Assembly: GCF_900105395.1 (NCBI RefSeq)
Contig: NZ_LT629775.1
Span: 7,281,501 to 7,345,500, forward strand
Origin: Streptomyces sp. TLI_053
Lineage (GTDB): Bacteria > Actinomycetota > Actinomycetes > Streptomycetales > Streptomycetaceae
Direction: 5' to 3'
Length of the DNA: 64,000 nt
Shown: piece by piece, positions 55,338 to 63,827 of the stretch
Layout of the letters: every line of letters starts with the position of its first letter
Numbering within the stretch: position 1 is the first letter of the stretch
Notes under the pieces: model-generated
The model's database searches: none
The model's input: only the letters and a program-made list of their open reading frames with translations
What the model was told of the DNA's origin: nothing
Made by a program: the position numbers and the translations under genes

Positions 55338-55661
55338 TCAGACCTGCTCGCCGGTCATCGCGGCGACCAGCCGCAGGTGCGGCCGGGCCTCGTCGTGGCG
55401 GCCCTGGCGTTCCAGGGTGCGGCCCAGCATCAGCCGGGCGTAGTCCTCGGCCGGGTCGGCGTCCAGCACCAGGCGCAGCTCCGCCTCGGCCCGGCGGAGC
55501 TGGGCGGAGTGGAAGTAGCTGCGGGCCAGCAGCAGCCGGACCGACAGGTTGGCCGGCTCCTCGGCGAGCACCCCCTCCAGCATCCGGGCGGCGTCGGTGT
55601 ACGCCTTGGAGTCGAAGTAGAAGTTCGCCATGCGGTAGTCGTCGGCGAGGTTGGTGGCCAC
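55338..55661 (-). CDS. Small tetratricopeptide-repeat protein
   Basis: This 107-residue protein is made of about two to three TPR helices (FYFDSKAYTDAARMLEGVLAEEP, LLARSYFHSAQLRRAEAELRLVL, LMLGRTLERQGRHDEARPHLR), each a 34-residue unit. It is probably an adaptor. The GTG at 55661 follows GGAAGGAGC, which is why I prefer it to the longer frame that starts at 55715. It lies on the same strand as the NB-ARC gene upstream. Confidence 0.85.
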   Translation of the reverse strand: MATNLADDYRMANFYFDSKAYTDAARMLEGVLAEEPANLSVRLLLARSYFHSAQLRRAEAELRLVLDADPAEDYARLMLGRTLERQGRHDEARPHLRLVAAMTGEQV

Positions 55662-55756
55662 GGGGGTGCTCCTTCCGTACGGGCCGGTCGGTCTGCCCCC
55701 TCCAGCAAAGGACAAGTTTCAACTATTCCCGGGCCGCCCGGGGGCTGCCGCGGCCC

Positions 55757-57958
55757 TCAGCGGCCCACCGGGGAAGGCAGCGGGGCCGGCGGCGGCAGCG
55801 GCCCCGGTCCCGGCCGCGCCCCCGGGTCCTCCGGGTGCTCGCCGCCGCCCAGCGCGCGGTGCACGGCGGCGTCCAGGTCGAGCCGGGTGCCGGTGGCGAA
55901 GAAGTCGGCGTACTCCTGCTCGGTCAGCCCGGCGACGGCGCGCTCCTCGCAGGCCCGGTGCGGGCCGTTGAAGGTGCGCGAGCCGAAGAACGGCTTGCCG
56001 ACCGCCTGCCAGATCCGGTGCGCCGCGCCCTGCAGCACCCGGGCCTCGCGCAGGTCCCCCGGCTCGCCCGGGCCGGCCGGCTCGGTCTCCAGCAGCGCCA
56101 GCAGGTCGATCGCCAGCACGATGCCCAGCAGATCGTTGAAGAGGTGGTTCAGCCGGACGCTCTCCCGGGCCAGCGACCGGGCCGGGCGGACCTCGCCGTT
56201 CAGCCAGTGCGAGTACGCGAACGCGTACAGCCCGTACGCGTACGCCCACTGCTCGCCGTGCTCCTCGCACAGTTCGCGGACCTGGCCGAGCCACAGCTCG
56301 CCGCTGTCCTGGTCGCCCTGGAACAGGTAGGCGATGCCCAGCTCGAACATCGCCATCAGGACGTTGCTGTTGAGCTCGCCGATGGTGCGGTAGTGCCAGA
56401 GCGCCTCCTCGAACAGCTCCGCCGCCCGGGCCGGCTCGTCGCCGATCAGCGCCGCGCAGCCCTGCCGGTGCACCGCGTAGGCGAGCGCGCGGTCGTCGCC
56501 GGTGGCCAGCGCCTGGCGGCGGCACTCCTCCAGCGCGGGCCGGGCGGAGACCAGGTCGCCCTGGAGGGTGGCCATGTAGCCGGTCACCCAGAGCGCCTTG
56601 GCCCGGGCCTCGGTGGGTTCGGGCGCGAGGGCGAGCGCCCGGTCGAGCCAGTGCCGGCCCTCGCCGAGGTGGCCGCAGCCCACCCAGTAGAACCACAGCG
56701 TGCCGGCCATCAGCAGGGCGATCTGCTCCTCGCCCGGCTCGGCCAGGCAGAACTCCAGGGCGGCCCGCAGATTGGTGTGCGCCAGCTCGGTCCGCTCGGC
56801 GGTCTCCGCCTGCCGGGGACCGAACCACTCGACCTCGCCCCAGGTGGCCACGCCCAGGTACCAGTCCCGGTGCCGGCACAGCAGCCGGGGCTCCTCGCCG
56901 GCCGCGCGCAGCCAGCGCAGTCCGTACTCGCGGAGGGTGTCCAGCAGCCGGAACCGGACGCCGAACGGGCTGTCCTCGCGCAGGACCACGGACTTGGCGA
57001 CCAGCTCGGTGAGCAGGTCCAGCAGCTCGTCCGGGTCGACGCCCTCGCCGGCGCACACGTACTCGGCCGCGTCCAGGTCGAAGCCGCCGGCGAAGACCGA
57101 CAGGCGCGCCCAGAGTAAACGTTCCTGCTCCGTGCAGAGCTCGTGACTCCAGCCGATCGTGGTGCGCAGCGTCCGGTGGCGCGGCAGGGCGGCCGGATCA
57201 CCGCCGGTCAGCAGCCGGAACCGGTCGTCCAGCCGCGCGCCGATCTGCTCCACCGACAGCGCCCGCAGCCGCCCCGCGGCCAGCTCGACCGCCAGCGGGA
57301 TGCCGTCCAGCCGCCGGCACAGCTGGGCGATCGCCTCCGCGTTCTCGGCGGTGACCGCGAACGACGGCAGCACCGCCCGGGCCCGGTCCGCGAACAGCAG
57401 CGCCGCGTCCGGCAGCGCCCCCGGGGCGACCGCGCCGGCGGTGCCGACCGGCAGCGGGGCCAGGTTCAGCAGGTGCTCCCCGGCCGTCCGCAGCGCCATC
57501 CGGCTGGTCGCCAGCACCCGCAGCCCCGGCAGCGCCCGCAGCAGCGCCACGGCCAGCTCGGCGCAGGCCGGCACCAGGTGCTCGCAGCCGTCCAGCACCA
57601 GCAGCAGCCTGCGCCCGGCGAGCCGCTCGGTCAGCACCTCCATCGGGGCCCGCGCCGTTCCGTCGGTCAGCCGCAGCGCCTCCAGGACGGCGTGCCCGAG
57701 CAACTGGCCGTTCTGCACCGGTGCCGCCTCGACCAGCCAGGTGCCGTCCGGGAACGCCCCGGCCGCCCGCGCGGCGGCCCGCAGCGCCAGCCGGGTCTTG
57801 CCGACCCCGCCCGGGCCGGTGACCGTCACCAGCCGCCGTTCGGCCAGCAGCAGGGCCAGCTCGGTCAGCTCGTTCCGCCGGCCGACGAAGCTGGTGACCT
57901 CCGCCGGGAGCCGCCCCGGCACCGGCCGGTCCGGACGTGGTGTGGAATCCCGATCCAA
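55757..57958 (-). CDS. NB-ARC ATPase with TPR repeats, no recognised DNA-binding domain
   Basis: This 733-residue protein has an NTPase of the STAND/NB-ARC type: Walker A GPGGVGKT (48-55), Walker B LLLVLDGCEHL, an ATSR sensor and HTH-like LPRHRTLRTTIGWS. The second half is TPR-like helical repeats. It resembles the central and C-terminal parts of AfsR/BTAD regulators and of LuxR-LAL proteins but has neither a SARP nor a LuxR domain. It may regulate by ATP-driven assembly with a partner. The TTG at 57958 follows GGGGAGC; a frame reaching 58186 overlaps the divergent gene's promoter. Confidence 0.85.
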   Translation of the reverse strand: MDRDSTPRPDRPVPGRLPAEVTSFVGRRNELTELALLLAERRLVTVTGPGGVGKTRLALRAAARAAGAFPDGTWLVEAAPVQNGQLLGHAVLEALRLTDGTARAPMEVLTERLAGRRLLLVLDGCEHLVPACAELAVALLRALPGLRVLATSRMALRTAGEHLLNLAPLPVGTAGAVAPGALPDAALLFADRARAVLPSFAVTAENAEAIAQLCRRLDGIPLAVELAAGRLRALSVEQIGARLDDRFRLLTGGDPAALPRHRTLRTTIGWSHELCTEQERLLWARLSVFAGGFDLDAAEYVCAGEGVDPDELLDLLTELVAKSVVLREDSPFGVRFRLLDTLREYGLRWLRAAGEEPRLLCRHRDWYLGVATWGEVEWFGPRQAETAERTELAHTNLRAALEFCLAEPGEEQIALLMAGTLWFYWVGCGHLGEGRHWLDRALALAPEPTEARAKALWVTGYMATLQGDLVSARPALEECRRQALATGDDRALAYAVHRQGCAALIGDEPARAAELFEEALWHYRTIGELNSNVLMAMFELGIAYLFQGDQDSGELWLGQVRELCEEHGEQWAYAYGLYAFAYSHWLNGEVRPARSLARESVRLNHLFNDLLGIVLAIDLLALLETEPAGPGEPGDLREARVLQGAAHRIWQAVGKPFFGSRTFNGPHRACEERAVAGLTEQEYADFFATGTRLDLDAAVHRALGGGEHPEDPGARPGPGPLPPPAPLPSPVGR

Positions 57959-58188
57959 GCCCTGCTCCCCGTTTCGAGGCCCGGGCCAGGTCGGCCCGGG
58001 CGTCCGGCTCGGCCGCGCGGGTGGCGACCTGCCTGGCAGAACGAGGTGACCGGCGGGTAGGTTACGCGCGCGGATCGCACACCCGGTCGGTTCGCCGCGC
58101 GCCCCGCGGCGGAAACCCGGTCCGGAAACCCGGTGCGGTCGCGATAGGGTTCCCCTTGGGAAACAGCGAGGCGAGGGAGCGCGCAAAG

Positions 58189-58665
58189 GTGTCCGTGGGA
58201 GAGCTGGCCGGTCTGCTCGTCGCCGTGTTCTGGGCTGTCCTGGTCACCCTGCTCGCCGTCGTGCTGGTCCGGCTCTCGCGGGTCCTCAAGGAGGCCACCG
58301 TCCTCGTCTCCGCCGTCACCGAGCAGGCCGTGCCGCTGCTGACCGAGGCCGGTGCCGCCGTGCGCAGCGCCAACGAGCAGCTGGAGCGGGTGGACGAGAT
58401 CACCGCCAACGTGCAGGACGCGGCGGCCAACGCCAACGCGCTCTCCTCCACCGTCGCGGCGACCCTCGGCGGTCCGCTGGTCAAGGTCGCGGCGTTCAGC
58501 TACGGCGTGCGCAAGGCCGTCGCCAAGCAGCAGGGCACCGCGACGCTGCCCACCCAGCCGTCCGAGCGCGAGGAACTGGCCCGGCTGGTCCGGGCCGAGG
58601 TCCGCGCCGCGACCGCGCCGAGGACCGGACTGCTGTCCCGGGTCCGGCGCGCGGTGAGGGGCTGA
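58189..58665 (+). CDS. DUF948-domain membrane protein
   Basis: This 158-residue protein has one N-terminal membrane helix (about 6-28) and the DUF948 helical region (SRVLKEATVLVSAVTEQAVPLL...). The family is common in Gram-positive bacteria, with a coiled-coil part in the cytoplasm. Function unknown. The GTG at 58189 follows GAGGGAG; a second in-frame GTG is at 58195. The next gene starts 5 bp after its stop. Confidence 0.88.
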   Translation: MSVGELAGLLVAVFWAVLVTLLAVVLVRLSRVLKEATVLVSAVTEQAVPLLTEAGAAVRSANEQLERVDEITANVQDAAANANALSSTVAATLGGPLVKVAAFSYGVRKAVAKQQGTATLPTQPSEREELARLVRAEVRAATAPRTGLLSRVRRAVRG

Positions 58666-58669
58666 CGGC

Positions 58670-59113
58670 ATGGTGCGACGCGTCTTCTGGATGGCGGTCG
58701 GCGCCGGTGCCACCGTCTGGGCCATGAACAAGGCCAACGAGGCCGTGCACCGGCTCACCCCGGACAGCCTGTCCGGCACCGCCGCGCGCGGTGCGCTGCA
58801 CCTGGGCGACCTGGCCAAGCAGTTCGCCCAGGACGTCCGGACCGGCATGACCGAGCGCGAGGAGCAGTTGCGCGAGGACCTCGGCCTGGACGGCACCGCC
58901 GTCGTCGAGCCGCGCCGTCGCAGTGGGGTGCTCCGCGGTGAGCCCCAGTACCGAGCTATCTCGGCGGCGCCCGGTAGCCCGGCCGCCGCCCTGCCTCCGC
59001 CCAGCCGTGCCCGCGCCTCGTCCGACGGCGCCGGCACCACCCCCCAAGCCATCGAGAGAACGCCCCGGCGCGCGATTCCGCCGCGGGGCGGTACGAACCG
59101 GAAGGACCACTAA
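58670..59113 (+). CDS. DUF6167-family protein
   Basis: This 147-residue protein has a short N-terminal hydrophobic part (RRVFWMAVGAGATVWAMNKA) and an Arg/Pro-rich C-terminal half. It matches the small actinobacterial family that usually lies between the DUF948 gene and alaS. Function unknown. Its TAA stop overlaps the alaS ATG by one base (TAATG). Confidence 0.8.
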   Translation: MVRRVFWMAVGAGATVWAMNKANEAVHRLTPDSLSGTAARGALHLGDLAKQFAQDVRTGMTEREEQLREDLGLDGTAVVEPRRRSGVLRGEPQYRAISAAPGSPAAALPPPSRARASSDGAGTTPQAIERTPRRAIPPRGGTNRKDH

Positions 59114-61782
59114 TGGAGTCGGCAGAGATCCGCCGCCGCTGGCTGCGCTTCTTCGAGGAGCGCGGCCACACCGTCGTTCCGTCGGCGTCCCTGGTCGCCG
59201 ACGACCCCACCCTGCTGCTGGTCAACGCCGGCATGGTGCCGTTCAAGCCGTACTTCCTGGGCGAGGTCAAGCCGCAGTTCTCGCGCGCCACCAGCGTCCA
59301 GAAGTGTGTGCGCACCCTGGACATCGAGGAGGTCGGGAAGACCACCCGGCACGGCTCCTTCTTCCAGATGTGCGGCAACTTCTCCTTCGGCGACTACTTC
59401 AAGGAAGGAGCCATCAAGTTCGCCTGGGAGCTGCTCACCACTCCCGTCGCGGACGGTGGCTACGGCCTGGAGAAGGAGAAGCTCTGGATCACCGTCTACA
59501 AGGACGACGACGAGGCCGAGCAGATCTGGCGTGACGTCATCGGCGTCCCGTCGGAGCGGATCCAGCGCCTGGGCATGAAGGACAACTTCTGGTCGATGGG
59601 CGTCCCCGGCCCGTGCGGCCCGTGCTCGGAGATCAACTACGACCGCGGCCCCGCCTACGGCGAGGAGGGCGGCCCGGCCGTCAACGGCGAGCGCTACCTG
59701 GAGATCTGGAACCTGGTCTTCATGCAGTACGAGCGCGGCCACGGCGACGGCAAGGACGGTTTCGAGATCCTCGGCGACCTGCCGAGCAAGAACATCGACA
59801 CCGGCCTCGGCCTGGAGCGTCTGGCCGCCATCCTGCAGGGCGTCGACAACCTCTTCGAGATCGACACCAGCCGGATGATCCTGGACCGGGCCGCCGAGCT
59901 GACCGGCCACACCTACGGCGCGGACCACAGGTCGGACGTCTCGCTGCGCGTGGTCACCGACCACATCCGCACCGCGCTGATGCTGATCGGCGACGGCGTC
60001 ACCCCCGGCAACGAGGGCCGCGGCTACGTGCTGCGCCGCATCCTGCGCCGCGCCATCCGCAACATGCGCCTGCTGGGCGCCACCGGCGTGGTCGCCAAGG
60101 ACCTCACCGATGTCGCGATCCAGGCGATGGCCCCGCAGTACCCGGAGCTGGAGACCGACCGCAAGCGCATCGAGACGGTCGTCGTCGGCGAGGAGGCGGC
60201 CTTCCTGCAGACCCTGAAGGCCGGCACCAGCCTGCTCGACGCCGCGGTCACCGAGACCAAGCAGTCCGGCGGCGCGGTGCTCTCCGGCGACCAGGCGTTC
60301 AAGCTGCACGACACCTACGGCTTCCCGATCGACCTGACCCTGGAGATGGCCGAGGAGCAGGGCCTCCAGGTCGACGAGGCCGGCTTCCGCCGCCTCATGC
60401 AGGAGCAGCGGGACCGCGCCAAGGCGGACGCCAAGGCCAAGAAGATGGGCCACGCCGACGTCGCCGCGTACCGCGAGGTCGCCGACAAGTCCGGCGCCAG
60501 CGTCTTCACCGGCTACACCCTCACCGAGGGCGAGGCCACCGTGGTCGGCCTGCTGGTGGACGGCGTCCCGGCGCCGGCCGCCTCCGAGGGCGACGAGGTC
60601 GAGCTCATCCTCGACCGCACCCCGTTCTACGCCGAGGGCGGCGGCCAGCTCGCCGACCACGGCCGGATCCGGCTGGACTCCGGCGCGGTCGTGGAGATCC
60701 GCGACGTGCAGCAGCCGGTGCCGGGCGTGGTCGTGCACTCCGGCGGTGTGCTGTTCGGCGAGGTCGTGCTCGGCGCCTCGGCCTACGCCACCATCGACGT
60801 GGACCGCCGCCGGGCGATCGCCCGGGCCCACTCGGCCACCCACCTGACCCACCAGGCGCTGCGCGACGCGCTCGGCCCGACGGCCGCCCAGGCCGGTTCG
60901 GAGAACGCCCCGGGCCGCTTCCGCTTCGACTTCGGCTCGCCCGCCGCCGTGCCCGGCAGCGTGCTGACCGACGTCGAGCAGAAGATCAACGACGTGCTGA
61001 CCCGCGAGCTGGAGGTCACCGCCGAGGTCATGACGATGGACCAGGCCCGCAAGGCCGGCGCCATCGCGATGTTCGGCGAGAAGTACGGCGACGAGGTCCG
61101 GGTCGTCACCATCGGCGACTTCTCCAAGGAGCTGTGCGGCGGCACCCACGTCGGCAACACCGCCCAGCTGGGTCTGGTGAAGCTGCTCGGCGAGTCCTCG
61201 ATCGGCTCCGGGGTGCGCCGGGTGGAGGCGCTGGTCGGCGCCGACGCCTACCGCTTCCTGGCCCGTGAGCACACCGTGGTCGCCCAGCTGACCGAGCTGG
61301 TCAAGGGCCGCCCGGAGGAGCTGCCGGAGAAGATCTCCGGCATGCTCGCCAAGCTCAAGGACGCCGAGAAGGAGATCGAGCGCTTCCGCGCCGAGAAGGT
61401 GCTCGCGGCCGCCGCGGGTCTCGCCGACTCGGCCGAGGACGTGCACGGCATCGCCGTGGTGGCCGCCCGGGTCGCCGACGGCACCGGCGCGGACGAGCTG
61501 CGCAAGCTGGTCCTGGACGTGCGCGGCCGCCTCGGTTCGCGCCCGGCCGTGGTCGCCGCCTTCACCGTGGCGAACGACCGCCCGCTGACCGTGATCGCCA
61601 CCAACGAGGACGCCCGCGGCCGCGGCATCAAGGCCGGCGAGCTGGTCCGCACCGCGGCCAAGACCCTCGGCGGCGGCGGTGGCGGCAAGGACGACGTCGC
61701 CCAGGGCGGCGGCACCGACGCGACCGCGATCGACAAGGCCGTCGCCGCCGTGCGCGGTCTGGTCGCGGAGCGCGCCTCCTGA
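59113..61782 (+). CDS. alaS: Alanyl-tRNA synthetase
   Basis: This 889-residue enzyme has the class II catalytic core (SVQKCVRTLDIEEVGK, GNFSFGDYFKEG), the editing domain with the zinc-site HSATHLTH and CGGTH, and the C-terminal C-Ala domain. It charges tRNA-Ala and clears Ser/Gly-tRNA-Ala. It starts with ATG at 59113, coupled to the upstream stop. The yqgF/ruvX gene follows 17 bp later. Confidence 0.97.
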   Translation: MESAEIRRRWLRFFEERGHTVVPSASLVADDPTLLLVNAGMVPFKPYFLGEVKPQFSRATSVQKCVRTLDIEEVGKTTRHGSFFQMCGNFSFGDYFKEGAIKFAWELLTTPVADGGYGLEKEKLWITVYKDDDEAEQIWRDVIGVPSERIQRLGMKDNFWSMGVPGPCGPCSEINYDRGPAYGEEGGPAVNGERYLEIWNLVFMQYERGHGDGKDGFEILGDLPSKNIDTGLGLERLAAILQGVDNLFEIDTSRMILDRAAELTGHTYGADHRSDVSLRVVTDHIRTALMLIGDGVTPGNEGRGYVLRRILRRAIRNMRLLGATGVVAKDLTDVAIQAMAPQYPELETDRKRIETVVVGEEAAFLQTLKAGTSLLDAAVTETKQSGGAVLSGDQAFKLHDTYGFPIDLTLEMAEEQGLQVDEAGFRRLMQEQRDRAKADAKAKKMGHADVAAYREVADKSGASVFTGYTLTEGEATVVGLLVDGVPAPAASEGDEVELILDRTPFYAEGGGQLADHGRIRLDSGAVVEIRDVQQPVPGVVVHSGGVLFGEVVLGASAYATIDVDRRRAIARAHSATHLTHQALRDALGPTAAQAGSENAPGRFRFDFGSPAAVPGSVLTDVEQKINDVLTRELEVTAEVMTMDQARKAGAIAMFGEKYGDEVRVVTIGDFSKELCGGTHVGNTAQLGLVKLLGESSIGSGVRRVEALVGADAYRFLAREHTVVAQLTELVKGRPEELPEKISGMLAKLKDAEKEIERFRAEKVLAAAAGLADSAEDVHGIAVVAARVADGTGADELRKLVLDVRGRLGSRPAVVAAFTVANDRPLTVIATNEDARGRGIKAGELVRTAAKTLGGGGGGKDDVAQGGGTDATAIDKAVAAVRGLVAERAS

Positions 61783-61798
61783 TGGGGTCCGCGTTCTG

Positions 61799-62287
61799 AT
61801 GGAGACCGAGCAGATCGAGGAGAAGCCCTTCCGGCGCGGGCGGCGGATCGCCGTCGACGTCGGGGACGCCCGGATCGGGGTCGCGTCCTGCGACCCCGAC
61901 GGGGTGCTCGCCACCCCCGTGGAGACCGTCCCCGCCGGAGTGAAGTCGCAGGCCAGGATCGCCGCGATCGTCGAGGAGTACGGCGCGATCGAGGTGGTCG
62001 TCGGTCTGCCGCGCTCGCTCAGCGGCAAGGAGGGCCCGGCGGCGGAGAAGGTCCGCGGCTACGCGGTCAGGCTGGCCGGCCGGCTCTGGCCGGTCCCGGT
62101 CCGGCTGGTCGACGAGCGGATGTCGACCGTGACCGCGACCCACGGGCTGCGCGCCTCGGGGGTCAAGGCCAAGAAGGGCCGCTCGGTGGTCGACCAGGCC
62201 GCCGCGGTGGTGATCCTGCAGACCGCCCTTGAGTCCGAACGGGTGAGCGGACGCCCGCCCGGTGAGAGCGTCGAGGCGGCGGGCTGA
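61799..62287 (+). CDS. ruvX: Holliday junction resolvase-like protein YqgF/RuvX
   Basis: This 162-residue RNase H-like protein has AVDVGDARIGVA, VVGLPRSLSG, VRLVDERMST and SVVDQAAAVVILQ with the family acidic residues. It is implicated in pre-16S rRNA 5' processing. Position after alaS is conserved in many bacteria. It starts with ATG at 61799. A hairpin follows. Confidence 0.93.
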   Translation: METEQIEEKPFRRGRRIAVDVGDARIGVASCDPDGVLATPVETVPAGVKSQARIAAIVEEYGAIEVVVGLPRSLSGKEGPAAEKVRGYAVRLAGRLWPVPVRLVDERMSTVTATHGLRASGVKAKKGRSVVDQAAAVVILQTALESERVSGRPPGESVEAAG

Positions 62288-62310
62288 CCGGCCTGCTCTA
62301 ACGTCCCGGT

Positions 62311-62345
62311 GAGGGGTCCGTGCGGACGCGTCCGCACGGACCCCT
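62311..62345 (+). terminator. ruvX terminator
   Basis: A long near-perfect inverted repeat (one bulged base) centred on GGACGCGTCC spans 62311-62345, 24 bp past the ruvX stop. Confidence 0.72.
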
Positions 62346-62396
62346 CTGCCATTGCCGTCGTGCCGCACGCCGTGCGGACCGCCGAGGGGGCGTGCC

Positions 62397-63671
62397 GTGA
62401 CCGATCTGGACCTCACACCCGGCCTGAGCCCCGGCCACCTCGGTGCGCCGGTGATCGAACCGGAGGGCCGTCCGCCGGGCCCGCCCGCCCCGCGCCCCGA
62501 ACCGCCGGACCCGCACCGGCGGCGCAACGGGCTGGCCTGTCTGTTGACCGCGCTGTCGCTGGTGGTCGTGTTCGGCGGGATCGGGCTGGCGGGCTTCAGC
62601 TGGATCCAGGGGCAGCGCAAGCCGCCGGCCGCCGCCGACTTCGCGGGCGGCGGCTCCGGATCGGTGCAGGTCTCGGTGCCCGAAGGGGCCGGCCTCAGCC
62701 AGATCGCCTCCGCCCTGGTGCGCAACGGCGTGGTGGCCAGCTCGCTGGCCTTCACCCGGGCGGCGAAGGGCAGTGCGGCGGCGGCCGGGCGGATCCAGCC
62801 GGGCACGTACACCCTGCGGCAGCGGATGTCGGCGGCCGCGGCGCTCGCCGTCCTGGTCGACCCGGCGAACGCCAACGGTCTGACCATCCCCGAGGGCTGG
62901 CGCGGCAGCCAGATCTACGCGGCGATCGACAAGAAGCTGCGGCTGGCCGAGGGCACCACCGAGCAGACCGCCAAGGACCAGGCCGCCGAGCTGGGCCTGC
63001 CGGAGACCGCCAACGGCACCCCCGAGGGCTATCTGTTCCCCGCGACCTACAGCGTCACCGAGGACACCACCGCCGCCGAACTGCTGAAGCAGATGGTCGA
63101 CCGGGCGGGGAAGGAGTTCGCCCGGGACGACGCGGAGGTCGTCGCGACCAATCTCGGGCAGAGCCTGTACGGACTGGTGACCATCGCCAGCATGGTCCAG
63201 GGCGAGGCCGACAACTCGGAGGACATGGCCAAGGTCGCGCGGGTGATCTACAACCGGCTGGCCAAGAACATGCCGCTCCAGCTGGACTCCACCATCAACT
63301 ACGCGCTCGGACGCTCCACGCTGAACACCAGCGTCACGGACACCCGGCTGGACTCGCCCTACAACACCTACAAGCACGCCGGGCTGCCGCCGACCCCGAT
63401 CTCCAACCCGGGGCGGCAGGCGATCATGGCGGCGGTGGACCCGGCGCCGGGGGACTGGCTCTACTTCGTGACCGTGAAGCCCGGGGACACCCGGTTCACC
63501 GACAGTTTCGAGGTGCAGCAGAAGAACGTCGCCGAGTTCAACGCGACCCGGGCCGCGAGCCCGTCCGCCACGGCCTCCGGCTCGGCCCCGGCGTCGGGGA
63601 CGGGCTCCGGGTCGGCGCCCGCGTCGGCCTCCGCCGGGGCGGGGGCGTCCCCGGGGGCGGGCGGTCACTGA
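62397..63671 (+). CDS. mltG: Endolytic transglycosylase MltG (YceG-like)
   Basis: This 424-residue protein has an N-terminal Pro-rich cytoplasmic part, one membrane helix (about 45-69), a LysM-like subdomain, and the catalytic YceG domain with Glu270 in SMVQGEAD and PLQLDSTINYALG, SPYNTYKHAGLPPTPISNPG. MltG cuts nascent glycan strands and so ends peptidoglycan chains. The tail after about 390 is Ser/Ala/Gly-rich. The GTG at 62397 follows GAGGGGG. It is followed by another gene that looks like a second MltG. Confidence 0.93.
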   Translation: MTDLDLTPGLSPGHLGAPVIEPEGRPPGPPAPRPEPPDPHRRRNGLACLLTALSLVVVFGGIGLAGFSWIQGQRKPPAAADFAGGGSGSVQVSVPEGAGLSQIASALVRNGVVASSLAFTRAAKGSAAAAGRIQPGTYTLRQRMSAAAALAVLVDPANANGLTIPEGWRGSQIYAAIDKKLRLAEGTTEQTAKDQAAELGLPETANGTPEGYLFPATYSVTEDTTAAELLKQMVDRAGKEFARDDAEVVATNLGQSLYGLVTIASMVQGEADNSEDMAKVARVIYNRLAKNMPLQLDSTINYALGRSTLNTSVTDTRLDSPYNTYKHAGLPPTPISNPGRQAIMAAVDPAPGDWLYFVTVKPGDTRFTDSFEVQQKNVAEFNATRAASPSATASGSAPASGTGSGSAPASASAGAGASPGAGGH

Positions 63672-63763
63672 GCGCAGCGGCTGCGGCCCCGGCCGGACGG
63701 TCGACTGCGGTACGGTAGCGTCTCCGTCCAGGTGTTGCGCTAGCACGCCGGTTCGACAAGCAG

Positions 63764-63780
63764 CCGGGACGCCGTCCCGG
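63764..63780 (+). repeat. Small hairpin in the leader of the last gene
   Basis: CCGGGAC-GCC-GTCCCGG (63764-63780) lies 48 bp before the ATG at 63828. It is probably part of the 5' leader. No promoter could be fixed by eye in this 156-bp gap. Confidence 0.4.
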
Positions 63781-63827
63781 GCGACCGGGCCGATCCTCCG
63801 GTCGTCTCCGTCGGTATAAGGGGATCA

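Noticed and set aside
57959..58186. Longer N-terminus for the NB-ARC ATPase starting at 58186
   Set aside because: The 76 extra codons are Arg/Pro-rich without similarity to the domain and run into the promoter space of the divergent DUF948 gene; the TTG at 57958 has a better ribosome site.
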